The notes beneath the pieces were generated by a model. That model saw only the letters and a list, made by a program, of their open reading frames with translations, did not search any database and was not told the DNA's origin. A stretch of 64,000 bases of DNA, from the NCBI GenBank assembly GCA_964036665.1, contig OZ038526.1:13578001-13642000 (forward strand). The letters are read 5' to 3'. The stretch comes from Gordius sp. MW1 (Eukaryota > Nematomorpha > Gordioida > Gordea > Gordiidae). Numbering within the stretch: the first letter of the stretch is position 1; the number at the start of each line of letters is the position of its first letter. Shown here in pieces: positions 37,683-49,291 of this stretch. The position numbers and the translations under genes are program-made.

Positions 37683-39749
37683 AGTTTTCTTTGAACCGTG
37701 TTCATCCGATGAAAGCTGTCGTTTTCAGACGTGGTTTCTATGATCCCAAGTAAAAATTTATCAAAATCTAAAAACTATTACTTTGAAATCATGATCGCAT
37801 AGAGCAGTTTTCAAAAATTAAGCACTCACGTTGCGATACAACAAACTAATCGCAACAATAAAACGTTGTCTTTTGTCAAAATGATAGTTCCCGCAGCTTA
37901 AAACCTCTTTTCGGAAGTCAATCGACGATAATAGGATTCTCAAATTGGCTTACTTTTATATATTTTTTCATGCTCTTTCACATAGAATCAAAAAAAATAA
38001 ATATTTTTACCTCAAAATTTTCACATATTTTTCTTTGAACCGTATTCATCCGATGGAAGTTGTCGTTTTCAGACGTAGTTTCTATGATCCCAAGTAAAAA
38101 TTTATCAGAATCTAAAAACCATTACTTTGAAATCATGATCGCATAGAGCAGTTTTCAAAAATTAAGCACTCACGTTGCGATACAACAAACTAATCGCAAA
38201 AATAAAACGTTGTCTTTTGTCAAAATGATAGTTCTCGCAGCTTAAAACCTCTTTTCGGAAGTCAATCGAGGATAATAGGATTCTCAAATTGGCTTACTTT
38301 TATATATTTTTTCATGCTCTTTCACAGAGAATCCAAAAAAATAAATATTTTTACCTCAAAATTTTTCACATATTTTTCTTTGAACCGTATTTATCCGATG
38401 AAAGTTGTCGTTTTCAGACGTGGTTTCTATGATCCCAAGTAAAAATTTATCAGAATCTAAAAACTATTACTTTGAAATCATGATCGCATAGAGCAGTTTT
38501 CAAAAATTAAGCACTCACGTTGCGATACAACAAACTAATCGCAACAATAAAACGTTGTCTTTTGTCAAAATGATAGTTCTCGCAGCTTAAAACCTCTTTT
38601 CGGAAGTCAATCGAGGATAAAAGGAGTCTCAAATTGGCTTACTTTTATATATTTTTTTATGCTCTTTCACATAGAATCGAAAAAAATAAATATTTTTGCC
38701 TCAAAATTTTTCACCTATTTTTCTTTGAACCGTATTCATCCGATGAAAGTTGTAGTTTTCAGACGTGGTTTCTATGATCCCAAGTAAAAATTTATCAGAA
38801 TCTAAAAACTATTACTTTGAAATCATGATCGCATAGAGCAGTTTTCAAAAATTAAGCAATCACGTTGCGATACAACAAACTAATCGCAACAATAAAACGT
38901 TGTCTTTTGTCAAAATGATAGTTCTCGCAGCTTAAAACCTCTTTTCGGAAGTCAATCGAGGATAATAGGATTCTCAAATTGGCTTACTTTTATATATTTT
39001 TTCATGCTCTTTCACATAGAATCAAAAAAAATAAATATTTTTACCTCAAAATTTTCACATATTTTTCTTTGAACCGTATTCATCCGATGCAAGTTGTCGT
39101 TTTCAGACGTGGTTTCTATGATCCCAAGTAAAAATTTATCAGAATCTAAAAACCATTACTTTGAAATCATGATCGCATAGAGCAGTTTTCAAAAATTAAG
39201 CACTCACGTTGCGATACAACAAACTAATCGCAAAAATAACACGTTGTCTTTTGTCAAAATGATAGTTCTCGCAGCTTAAAACCTCTTTTCGGAAGTCAAT
39301 CGAGGATAATAGGATTTTCAAATTGGCTTTCTTTTATATATTTTTCATGCTCGTTCACATAGAATCGAAAAAAATAAATATTTTTACCTCAAAATTTTTC
39401 ACATATTTTTCTTTGAACCGTGTTCATCCGATGAAAGTTGTCGTTTTCAGACGTGGTTTCTATGATCCCAAGTAAAAATTTATCAGAATCTAAAAACTAT
39501 TACTTTGAAATCATGATCGCATAGAGCAGTTTTCAAAAATTAAGCACTCACGTTGCGATACAACAAACTAATCGCAACAATAAAACGTTGTCTTTTGTCA
39601 AAATGATAGTTCCCGCAGCTTAAAACCTCTTTTAGGAAGTCAATCGAGGATAATAGGATTCTCAAATTGGCTTACTTTTATATATTTTTTCATGCTCTTT
39701 CACATAGAATCGAAAAAAATAAATATTTTTACCTCAAAATTTTTCACAT
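37683..39749 (+). repeat. Six-monomer block, copy 2 of the 2067-bp dispersed duplication
   Basis: M111-M116 start at 37683, 38027, 38372, 38717, 39061 and 39405 and repeat M89-M94 member by member at a constant 7573-bp offset. I found fewer than about ten differences by eye, such as ATCAAAATC for ATCAGAATC, AAAATAACACG for AAAATAAAACG, GGATTTTC for GGATTCTC and CTTTTAGG for CTTTTCGG. Confidence 0.88.
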
Positions 39750-40777
39750 ATTTTTCTTTGAACCGTGTTCATCCGATGAAAGTTGTCGTTTTCAGACGTG
39801 GTTTCTATGATCCCAAGTAAAAATTTATCAGAATCTAAAAACTATTACTTTGAAATCATGATCGCATAGAGCAGTTTTCAAAAATTAAGCACTCACGTTG
39901 CGATACAACAAACTAATCGCAACAATAAAACGTTGTCTTTTGTCAAAATGATAGTTCTCGCAGCTTAAAACCTCTTTTCGGAAGTCAATCGAGGATAATA
40001 GGATTCTCAAATTGGCTTACTTTTATATATTTTTTCATGCTCTTTCGCATAAAATCGAAAAAAATAAATATTTTTACCTCAAAATTTTTCACATATTTTT
40101 CTTTGAACCGTATTCATCCGATGAAAGTTGTCGTTTTCAGACGTGGTTTCTATGATCCCAAGTAAAAATTTATCAGAATCTAAAAACTATTACTTTGAAA
40201 TCATGATCGCATAGAGCAGTTTGCAAAAATTAAGCACTCACGTTGCGATACAACAAACTAATCGCAACAATAAAACGTTGTCTTTTGTCAAAATGATAGT
40301 TCTCGCCGCTTAAAACCTCTTTTCGGAAATCAATCGAGGATAATAGGATTCTCAAATTGGCTTACTTTTATATATTTTTTCATGCTCTTTCACATAGAAT
40401 CGAAAAAAAATAAATATTTCTACCTCAAAATTTTTAACATATTTTTCTTTGAACCGTATTCATCCGATGAAAGTTGTCGTTTTCAGACGTGGTTTCTATG
40501 ATCCCAAGTAAAAATTTATCAGAATCTAAAAACTATTACTTTGAAATCATGATCGCATAGAGCAGTTTTCAAAAATTAAGCACTCACGTTGCAAACTAAT
40601 CGCAACAATAAAACGTTGTCTTTTGTCAAAATGATAGTTCTCGCCGCTTAAAACCTCTTTTCGGAAATCAATCGAGGATAATAGGATTCTCAAATTGGCT
40701 TACTTTTATATATTTTTTCATGCTCTTTCACATAAAATCGAAAAAAATAAATATTTTTACCTCAAAATTTTTCACAT
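39750..40777 (+). repeat. Monomers M117-M119, return of M107-M109 after ten monomers
   Basis: Starts 39750, 40095 and 40441 match 36310, 36655 and 37001 at exactly 3440 bp. Shared marks are CTTTCGCATAAAATC; CAGTTTGCAAAA with the extra A and TTTTTAACAT; and the 8-bp deletion in the inverted repeat. M119 switches to another lineage in its second half (GGAAATC, CATAAAATC), locating an exchange point near 40.63-40.72 kb. Confidence 0.85.
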
Positions 40778-42847
40778 ATTTTTCTTTGAACCGTATTCAT
40801 CCGATGAAAGTTGTCGTTTTTAGACGTGGTTTCTATGATCCCAAGTAAAAATTTATCAGAATCTAAAAACTATTACTTTGAAATCATGATCGCATAAAGC
40901 AGTTTTCAAAAATTAAGCACTCACGTTGCGATACAACAAACTAATCGCAACAATAAAACGTTGTCTTTTGTCAAAATGATAGTTCTCGCCGCTTAAAACC
41001 TCTTTTCGGAAGTCAATCGAGGATAATAGGATTCTAAAATTGGCTTACTTTTATATATTTTTTCATGCTCTTTCACAGAGAATCCAAAAAAATAAATATT
41101 TTTACCTCAAAATTTTTCACATATTTTTCTTTGAACCGTATTCATCCGATGAAAGTTGTCGTTTTCAGACGTGGTTTCTATGATCCCAAGTAAAAATTTA
41201 TCAGAATCTAAAAACTATTACTTTGAAATCATGATCGCATAGAGGAGTTTTCAAAAATTAAGCACTCACGTTGCGATACAACAAACTAATCGCAACAATA
41301 AAACGTTGTCTTTTGTCAAAATGATAGTTCTTGCAGCTTAAAACCTCTTTTCGGAAGTCAATCGACGATAATAGGATTCTCAAATTGGCTTACTTTTATA
41401 TATTTTTTCATGCTCTTTCACAGAGAATCGAAAAAAATAAATATTTTTACCTCAAAATTTTTCACATATTTTTCTTTGAACCGTATTTATCCGATGAAAG
41501 TTGTCGTTTTCAGACGTGGTTTCTATGATCCCAAGTAAAAATTTATCAGAATCTAAAAACTATTACTTTGAAATCATGATCGCATAGAGCAGTTTTCAAA
41601 AATTAAGCACTCACGTTGCGATACAACAAACTAATCGCAACAATAAAACGTTGTCTTTTGTCAAAATGATAGTTCTCGCAGCTTAAAACCTCTTTTCGGA
41701 AGTCAATCGAGGATAAAAGGATTCTCAAATTGGCTTACTTTTATATATTTTTTTATGCTCTTTCACATAGAATCGAAAAAAATAAATATTTTTGCCTCAA
41801 AATTTTTCACCTATTTTTCTTTGAACCGTATTCATCCGATGAAAGTTGTCGTTTTCAGACGTGGTTTCTATGATCCCAAGTAAAAATTTATCAGAATCTA
41901 AAAACTATTAGTTTGAAATCATGATCGCATAGAGCAGTTTTCAAAAATTAAGCACTCACGTTGCGATACAACAAACTAATCGCAACAATAAAACGTTGTC
42001 TTTTGTCAAAATGATAGTTCTCGCAGCTTAAAACCTCTTTTCGGAAGTCAATCGAGGATAATAGGATTCTAAAATTGGCTTACTTTTATATATTTTTTCA
42101 TGCTCTTTCACAGAGAATCGAAAAAAATAAATATTTTTACCTCAAAATTTTTCACATATTTTTCTTTGAACCGTATTCATCCGATGAAAGTTGTCGTTTT
42201 CAGACGTGGTTTCTATGATCCCAAGTAAAAATTTATCAGAATCTAAAAACTATTACTTTGAAATCATGATCGCATAGAGCAGTTTTCAAAAATTAAGCAC
42301 TCACGTTGCGATACAACAAACTAATCGCAACAATAAAACGTTGTCTTTTGTCAAAATGATAGTTCTCGCAGCTTAAAACCTCTTTTCGGAAATCAATCGA
42401 GGATAATAGGATTCTAAAATTGGCTTACTTTTATATATTTTTTCATGCTCTTTCACAGAGAATCCAAAAAAATAAATATTTTTACCTCAAAATTTTTCAC
42501 ATATTTTTCTTTGAACCGTATTCATCCGATGAAAGTTGTCGTTTTCAGACGTGGTTTCTATGATCCCAAGTAAAAATTTATCAGAATCTAAAAACTATTA
42601 CTTTGAAATCATGATCGCATAGAGCAGTTTTCAAAAATTAAGCACTCACGTTGCGATACAACAAACTAATCGCAACAATAAAACGTTGTCTTTTGTCAAA
42701 ATGATAGTTCTCGCAGCTTAAAACCTCTTTTCGGAAGTCAATCGAGGATAATAGGATTCTCAAATTGGCTTACTTTTATATATTTTTTCATGCTCGTTCA
42801 CATAGAATCGAAAAAAATAAATATTTTTACCTCAAAATTTTTCACAT
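40778..42847 (+). repeat. Mixed monomers M120-M125
   Basis: Starts: 40778, 41123, 41468, 41813, 42158, 42503. M120-M121 form the CTAAAATTGG/GAGAATCC then GAGGAG/CGACGATAAT pair known from 14.7, 16.4 and 19.5 kb. M122 resembles M91 and M113 (TTTATCC, GGATAAAAGG, TTTTTGCCTC, CACCTATT). M123 and M124 both carry CTAAAATTGG. M121 has GTTCTTGCAGC, creating a short open frame at 41331-41528 that is not a gene. Confidence 0.75.
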
Positions 42848-43312
42848 ATTTTTCTTTAAACCGTGTTCATCCGATGAAAGTTGTCGTTTTCAGACGTGGT
42901 TTCTATGATCCCAAGTAAAAATTTATCAGAATCTAAAAACTATTACTTTGAAATCATGATCGCATAGAGCAGTTTTCAAAAATTAAGCACTCACGTTGCG
43001 ATACAACAAACTAATCGAAACAATAAAACGTTGTCTTTTGTCAAAATGATAGTTCCCGCAGCTTAAAACCTCTTTTCGGAAGTCAATCGAGGATAATAGG
43101 ATTCTCAAATTGGCTTACTTTTATATATTTTTTCATGCTCTTTCACATAGAATCGAAAAAAATAAAATTTTTTGGTTTGAAATAAATTGATTTTTAAGTT
43201 AATTGAAATATATATTTAAATAAATTTTCATAAAATTTTTGGCATGTCTAAAAAATAAATTTTTTTTTGTAATTTCATCTACACTTTTTTCCCACCTCAA
43301 AATTTTTCACAT
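42848..43312 (+). repeat. Monomer M126 interrupted by an insertion (465 bp)
   Basis: A monomer with TTTAAACCGTGTTC, ATCGAAACAAT and GTTCCCGC runs normally to GAAAAAAATAAA at 43166, is interrupted by foreign sequence, and resumes with ACCTCAAAATTTTTCACAT at 43294. Confidence 0.9.
43167..43293 (+). mobile_element. Non-satellite insertion, copy 1 (about 127 bp; nature unknown)
   Basis: The only non-satellite sequence type in the window. It replaces about 7 bp of the monomer (TATTTTT), a net gain of 120 bp. It is very AT-rich, begins ATTTTTTGGTTTGAAATAAA, contains TTTTTGGCATGTC, and ends CATCTACACTTTTTTCCC. AAAAAATAAA occurs just left of it (43157-43166) and again inside at 43250-43259, a possible target-site or microhomology repeat. 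I see no terminal inverted repeats, open frame or poly-A tail. It may be a short transposon remnant, a piece of another satellite, or filler DNA from break repair. The mobile-element label is only a placeholder. Confidence 0.5.
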
Positions 43313-44346
43313 ATTTTTCTTTGAACCGTGTTCATCCGATGAAAGTTGTCGTTTTCAGACGTGGTTTCTATGATCCCAAGTAAAAATTTATCAGAATCTA
43401 AAAACTATTACTTTGAAATCATGATCGCATAGAGCAGTTTTCAAAAATTAAGCACTCACGTTGCGATACAACAAACTAATCGCAACAATAAAACGTTGTC
43501 TTTTGTCAAAATGATAGTTCTCGCAGCTTAAAACCTCTTTTCGGAAGTCAATCGAGGATAATAGGATTCTCAAATTGGCTTACTTTTATATATTTTTTTC
43601 ATGCTCTTTCACAGAGAATCGAAAAAAATAAATATTTTTACCTCAAAATTTTTCACATATTTTTCTTTGAACCGTATTTATCCGATGAAAGTTGTCGTTT
43701 TCAGACGTGGTTTCTATGATGCCAAGTAAAAATTTATCAGAATCTACAAACTATTACTTTGAAATCATGATCGCATAGAGCAGTTTTCAAAAATTAAGCA
43801 CTCACGTTGCGATACAACAAACTAATCGCAACAATAAAACGTTGTCTTTTGTCAAAATGAGTTCTCGCCGCTTAAAACCTCTTTTCGGAAATCAATCGAG
43901 GATAATAGGATTCTCAAATTGGCTTACTTTTATATATTTTTTCATGCTCTTTCACAGAGAATCGAAAAAAATAAATATTTTTACCTCAAAATTTTTCACA
44001 TATTTTTCTTTGAACCGTATTCATCCGATGAAAGTTGTCGTTTTCAGACGTGGTTTCTATGATGCCAAGTAAAAATTTATCAGAATCTACAAACTATTAC
44101 TTTGAAATCATGATCGCATAGAGCAGTTTTCAAAAATTAAGCACTCACGTTGCGATACAACAAACTAATCGCAACAATAAAACGTTGTCTTATGTCAAAA
44201 TGATAGTTCTCGCCGCTTAAAACCTCTTTTCGGAAATCAATCGAGGAAAATAGGATTCTCAAATTGGCTTACTTTTATATATTTTTTCATGCTCTTTCAC
44301 ATAGAATCGAAAAAAATAAATATTATAACCTCAAAATCTTTCACAT
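43313..44346 (+). repeat. Monomers M127-M129 between the two insertions
   Basis: Starts 43313, 43659 and 44002. M127 has CCGTGTTC, one extra T in its T run and CACAGAG. M128 is the first copy with GATGCCAAG and has ATCTACAAAC plus a 2-bp loss (AAAATGAGTTC). M129 keeps GATGCCAAG and ATCTACAAAC and adds GTCTTATGTC and GAGGAAAATAGG. The frame open at 43842-44072 comes from the 2-bp loss and is not a gene. Confidence 0.8.
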
Positions 44347-44810
44347 ATTTTTCTTTGAACCGTATTCATCCGATGAAAGTTGTCGTTTTCAGAGGTGGTT
44401 TCTATGATCCCAAGTAAAAACTTATCAGAATCTAAAAACTATTACTTTGAAATCATGATCGCATAGAGCAGTTTTCAAAAATTAAGCACTCACGGTGCGA
44501 TACAACAAACTAATCGCAACAATAAAACGTTGTCTTTTGTCAAAATGATAGTTCCCGCAGCTTAAAACCTCTTTTCGGAAGTCAATCGAGGATAATAGGA
44601 TTCTCAAATTGGCTTACTTTTATATTTTTTCATGCTCTTTCACATAGAATCGAAAAAAATAAAAAATTTTGGTTTGAAATAAATTGATTTTTAAGTTAAT
44701 TGAAATATATATTTAAATAAATTTTCATAAAATTTTTGGCATGTCTAAAAAATAAATTTTTTTTTTATAATTTCATCTACACTTTTTTCCCACCTCAAAA
44801 TTTTTCACAT
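44347..44810 (+). repeat. Monomer M130 interrupted by the second insertion copy (464 bp)
   Basis: Marks: CAGAGGTGGTTTC, CACGGTGCG, GTTCCCGC and a 2-bp shortened CTTTTATATTTTTTC. It runs to GAAAAAAATAAA at 44663 and resumes with ACCTCAAAA at 44792. Confidence 0.9.
44664..44791 (+). mobile_element. Non-satellite insertion, copy 2 (about 128 bp)
   Basis: Same sequence, same orientation and same breakpoints in the monomer as the insertion at 43167-43293. I noted differences only at the left edge (AAATTTTGG for ATTTTTTGG) and in the internal T run (TTTATAATTTC for TTTGTAATTTC, plus length). Identical breakpoints argue for one insertion event later copied with its host monomers. Confidence 0.55.
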
Positions 44811-46532
44811 ATTTTTCTTTGAACCGTGTTCATCCGATGAAAGTTGTCGTTTTCAGACGTGGTTTCTATGATCCCAAGTAAAAATTTATCAGAATCTAAA
44901 AACTATAACTTTGAAATCATGATCGCATAGAGCAGTTTTCAAAAATTAAGCACTCACGTTGCGATACAACAAACTAATCGCAACAATAAAACGTTGTCTT
45001 TTGTCAAAATGATAGTTCTCGCAGCTTAAAACCTCTTTTCGGAAGTCAATCGAGGATAATAGGATTCTCAAATTGGCTTACTTTTATATATTTTTTCATG
45101 CTCTTTCACAGAGAATCGAAAAAAATAAATATTTTTACCTCAAAATTTTTCACATATTTTTCTTTGAACCGTATTCATCCGATGAAATTTGTCGTTTTCA
45201 GACGTGGTTTCTATGATGCCAAGTAAAAATTTATCAGAATCTACAAACTATTACTTTGAAATCATGATCGCATAGAGCAGTTTTCAAAAATTAAGCACTC
45301 ACGTTGCGATACAACAAACTAATCGCAACAATAAAACGTTGTCTTTTGTCAAAATGATAGTTCTCGCAGCTTAAAACCTCTTTTCGGAAGTCAATCGAGG
45401 ATAATAGGATTCTAAAATTGGCTTACTTTTATATATTTTTTCATGCTCTTTCACAGAGAATCCAAAAAAATAAATATTTTTACCTCAAAATTTTTCACAT
45501 ATTTTTCTTTGAACCGTATTCATCCGATGAAAGTTGTCGTTTTCAGACGTGGTTTCTATGATCCCAAGTAAAAATTTATCAGAATCTAAAAACCATTACT
45601 TTGAAATCATGATCGCATAGAGCAGTTTTCAAAAATTAAGCACTCACGTTGCGATACAACAAACTAATCGCAACAATAAAACGTTGTCTTTTGTCAAAAT
45701 GATAGTTCGCAGCTTAAAACCTCTTTTCGGAAGTCAATCGAGGATAATAGGATTCTCAAATTGGCTTACTTTTATATATTTTTTCATGATCTTTCACATA
45801 GAATCGAAAAAAATAAATATTTTTACCTCAAAATTTTTCACATATTTTTCTTTGAACCGTATTCATCCGATGAAAGTTGTCGTTTTCAGATGTGGTTTCT
45901 ATGATGCCAAGTAAAAATTTATCAGAATCTAAAAACTATTACTTTGAAATCATGATCGCATAGAGCAGTTTTCAAAAATTAAGCACTCACGTTGCGATAC
46001 AACAAACTAATCGCAACAATAAAACGTTGTCTTTTGTCAAAATGATAGTTCTCGCCGCTTAAAACCTCTTTTCGGAAATCAATCAGGATAATAGGATTCT
46101 CAAATTGGCTTACTTTTATATATTTTTTCATGCTCTTTCACATAGAATCGAAAAAAATAAATATTTTTACCTCAAAATTTTTCACATATTTTTCTTTGAA
46201 CCGTATTCATCCGATGGAAGTTGTCGTTTTCAGACGTGGTTTCTATGATCCCAAGTAAATATTTATCAGAATCTAAAAACTATTACTTTGAAATCATGAT
46301 CGCATAGAGCAGTTTTCAAAAATTAAGCACTCATGTTGCGATACAACAAACTAATCGCAACAATAAAACGTTTTCTTATGTCAAAATGATAGTTCTCGCC
46401 GCTTAAAACCTCTTTTCGGAAATCAATCGAGGAAAATAGGATTCTCAAATTGGCTTACTTTTATATATTTTTTCATGCTCTTTCACATAGAATCGAAAAA
46501 AATAAATATTTTTACCTCAAAATTTTTCACAT
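44811..46532 (+). repeat. Monomers M131-M135 after the second insertion
   Basis: Starts: 44811, 45156, 45501, 45844, 46188. M131 repeats M127 (CCGTGTTC, CACAGAG) and M132 repeats M128 in part (GATGCCAAG, ATCTACAAAC). M133 lacks 2 bp (GATAGTTCGCAGC), which opens a frame at 45684-45914 that is not a gene. M134 has CAGATGTGG and GATGCCAAG. M135 has GATGGAAG, GTAAATATTT, CACTCATG and GAGGAAAATAGG. Confidence 0.8.
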
Positions 46533-49291
46533 ATTTTTCTTTGAACCGTATTCATCCGATGGAAGTTGTCGTTTTCAGACGTGGTTTCTATGATCCCAAG
46601 TAAAAATTTATCAGAATCTAAAAACTATTACTTTGAAATCATGATCGCATAGAGCAGTTTTCAAAAATTAAGCACTCACGTTGCGATACAACAAACTAAT
46701 CGCAACAATAAAACGTTGTCTTTTGTCAAAATGATAGTTCTCGCAGCTTAAAACCTCTTTTCGGAAGTCAATCGAGGATAATAGGATTCTCAAATTGGCT
46801 TACTTTTATATATTTTTTCATGCTCTTTCACATAGAATCGAAAAAAATAAATATTTTTATCTCAAAATTTTTCACATATTTTTCTTTGAACCGTATTCAT
46901 CCGATGGAAGTTGTCGTTTTCAGACGTGGTTTCTATGATCCCAAGTAAAAATTTATCAGAATCTAAAAACTATTACCTTGAAATCATGATCGCATAGACA
47001 GTTTTCAAAAATTAAGCACTCACGTTGCGATACAACAAACTAATCGCAACAATAAAACGTTGTCTTTTGTCAAAATGATAGTTCTCGCCGCTTAAAACCT
47101 CTTTTCGGAAATCAATCGAGGATAATAGGATTCTCAAATTGGCTTACTTTTATATATTTTTTCATGCTCTTTCACATAGAATCGAAAAAAATAAATATTT
47201 TTACCTCAAAATTTTTCACATATTTTTCTTTGAACCGTATTCATCCGATGGAAGTTGTCGTTTTCAGACGTGGTTTCTATGATCCCAAGTAAAAATTTAT
47301 CAGAATCTAAAAACTATTACTTTGAAATCATGATCGCATAGAGCCGTTTTCAAAAATTAAGCACTCACGTTGCGATACAACAAACTAATCGCAACAATAA
47401 AACGTTGTCTTTTGTCAAAATGATAGTTCTCGCCGCTTAAAACCTCTTTTCGGAAATCAATCGAGGATAATAGGATTCTCAAATTGGCTTACTTTTATAT
47501 ATTTTTTCATGCTCTTTCACATAGAATCGAAAAAAAAAAATATTTTTATCTCAAAATTTTTCACATATTTTTCTTTGAACCGTATTCATCCGATAGAAGT
47601 TGTCGTTTTCAGACGTGGTTTCTATGATCCCAAGTAAAAATTTATCAGAATCTAAAAACTATTACCTTGAAATCATGATCGCATAGAGCAGTTTTCAAAA
47701 ATTAAGCACTCACGTTGCGATACAACAAACTAATCGCAACAATAAAACGTTGTCTTTTGTCAAAATGATAGTTCTCGCAGCTTAAAACCTCTTTTCGGAA
47801 GTCAATCGAGGATAATAGGATTCTCAAATTGGCTTACTTTTATATATTTTTTCATGCTCTTTCACATAGAATCGAAAAAAATAAATATTTTTACCTCAAA
47901 ATTTTTCACATATTTTTCTTTGAACCGAATTCATCCGATGGAAGTTGTCGTTTTCAGACGTGGTTTCTATGATCCCAAGTAAAAATTTATCAGAATCTAA
48001 AAACTATTACTTTGAAATCATGATCGCATAGAGCCGTTTTCAAAAATTAAGCACTCACGTTGCGATACAACAAACTAATCGCAACAATAAAACGTTGTCT
48101 TTTGTCAAAATGATAGTTCTCGCCGCTTAAAACCTCTTTTCGGAAATCAATCGAGGATAATAGGATTCTCAAATTGGCTTACTTTTATATATTTTTTCAT
48201 GCTCTTTCACATAGAATCGAAAAAAATAAATATTTTTACCTCAAAATTTTTCACATAGTTTTCTTTGAACCGTGTTCATCCGATGAAAGCTGTCGTTTTC
48301 AGACGTGGTTTCTATGATCCCAAGTAAAAATTTATCAGAATCTAAAAACTATTACTTTGAAATCATGCTCGCATAGAGCAGTTTTCAAAAATTAAGCACT
48401 TACGTTGCGATACAACAAACTAATCGCAACAATAAAACGTTGTCTTTTGTCAAAATGATAGTTCCCGCAGCTTAAAACCTCTTTTCGGAAGTCAATCGAC
48501 GATAATAGGATTCTCAAATTGGCTTACTTTTATATATTTTTTCATGCTCTTTCACATACAATCGAAAAAAATAAATATTTTTACCTCAAAATTTTTCACA
48601 TATTTTTCTTTGAACCGTATTCATCCGATGGAAGTTGTCGTTTTCAGACGTGGTTTCTATGATCCCAAGTAAAAATTTATCAGAATCTAAAAACCATTAC
48701 TTTGAAATCATGATCGCATAGAGCAATTTTCAAAAATTAAGCACTCACGTTGCGATACAACAAACTAATCGCAACAATAAAACGTTGTCTTTTGTCAAAA
48801 TGATAGTTCTCGCAGCTTAAAACCTCTTTTCGGAAGTCAATCGAGGATAATAGGATTCTCAAATTGGCTTACTTTTATATATTTTTTCATGCTCTTGCAC
48901 ATAGAATCGAAAAAAATAAATATTTTTACCTCAAAAGTTTTCACATATTTTTCTTTGAACCGTATTCATCCGATGAAAGTTGTCGTTTTCAGACGTGGTT
49001 TCTATGATGCCAAGTAAAAATTTATCAGAATCTACAAACTATTACTTTGAAATCATGATCGCATAGAGCAGTTTTCAAAAATTAAGCACTCACGTTGCGA
49101 TACAACAAACTAATCGCAACAATAAAACGTTGTCTTTTGTCAAAATGATAGTTCTCGCCGCTTAAAACCTCTTTTCGGAAATCAATCGAGGATAATAGGA
49201 TTCTCAAATTGGCTTACTTTTATATATTTTTTCATGCTCTTTCACATAGAATCGAAAAAAATAAATATTTTTACCTCAAAATTTTTCACAT
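46533..49291 (+). repeat. Eight-monomer higher-order repeat, copy 1 (2759 bp)
   Basis: M136-M143 start at 46533, 46878, 47222, 47567, 47912, 48257, 48602 and 48947. Marks in order: GATGGAAG with TTTTTATCTC; TTACCTTG with CTCGCCGC; GAGCCGTTTTC with TTTTTATCTC; GATAGAAG with TTACCTTG; CCGAATTC with GAGCCG, ending TAGTTTTC; GTGTTC/GAAAGCTG/CATGCTCGC/CATACAATC; AAAACCATT; GATGCCAAG/ATCTACAAAC. Confidence 0.9.

Noticed and set aside
44620..44635. Yeast-ARS-like TTTTATATTTT in monomers with shortened TATAT tracts
   Set aside because: The short AT-rich match appears in a few length variants only, and there is no reason to expect yeast-type origins in this genome.
43167..44791. Insertions as a complete MITE or SINE
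   Set aside because: No terminal inverted repeats, tRNA-like head, A/B boxes or poly-A end were seen. The length of about 127 bp and the shared breakpoints only support an inserted and co-amplified segment.
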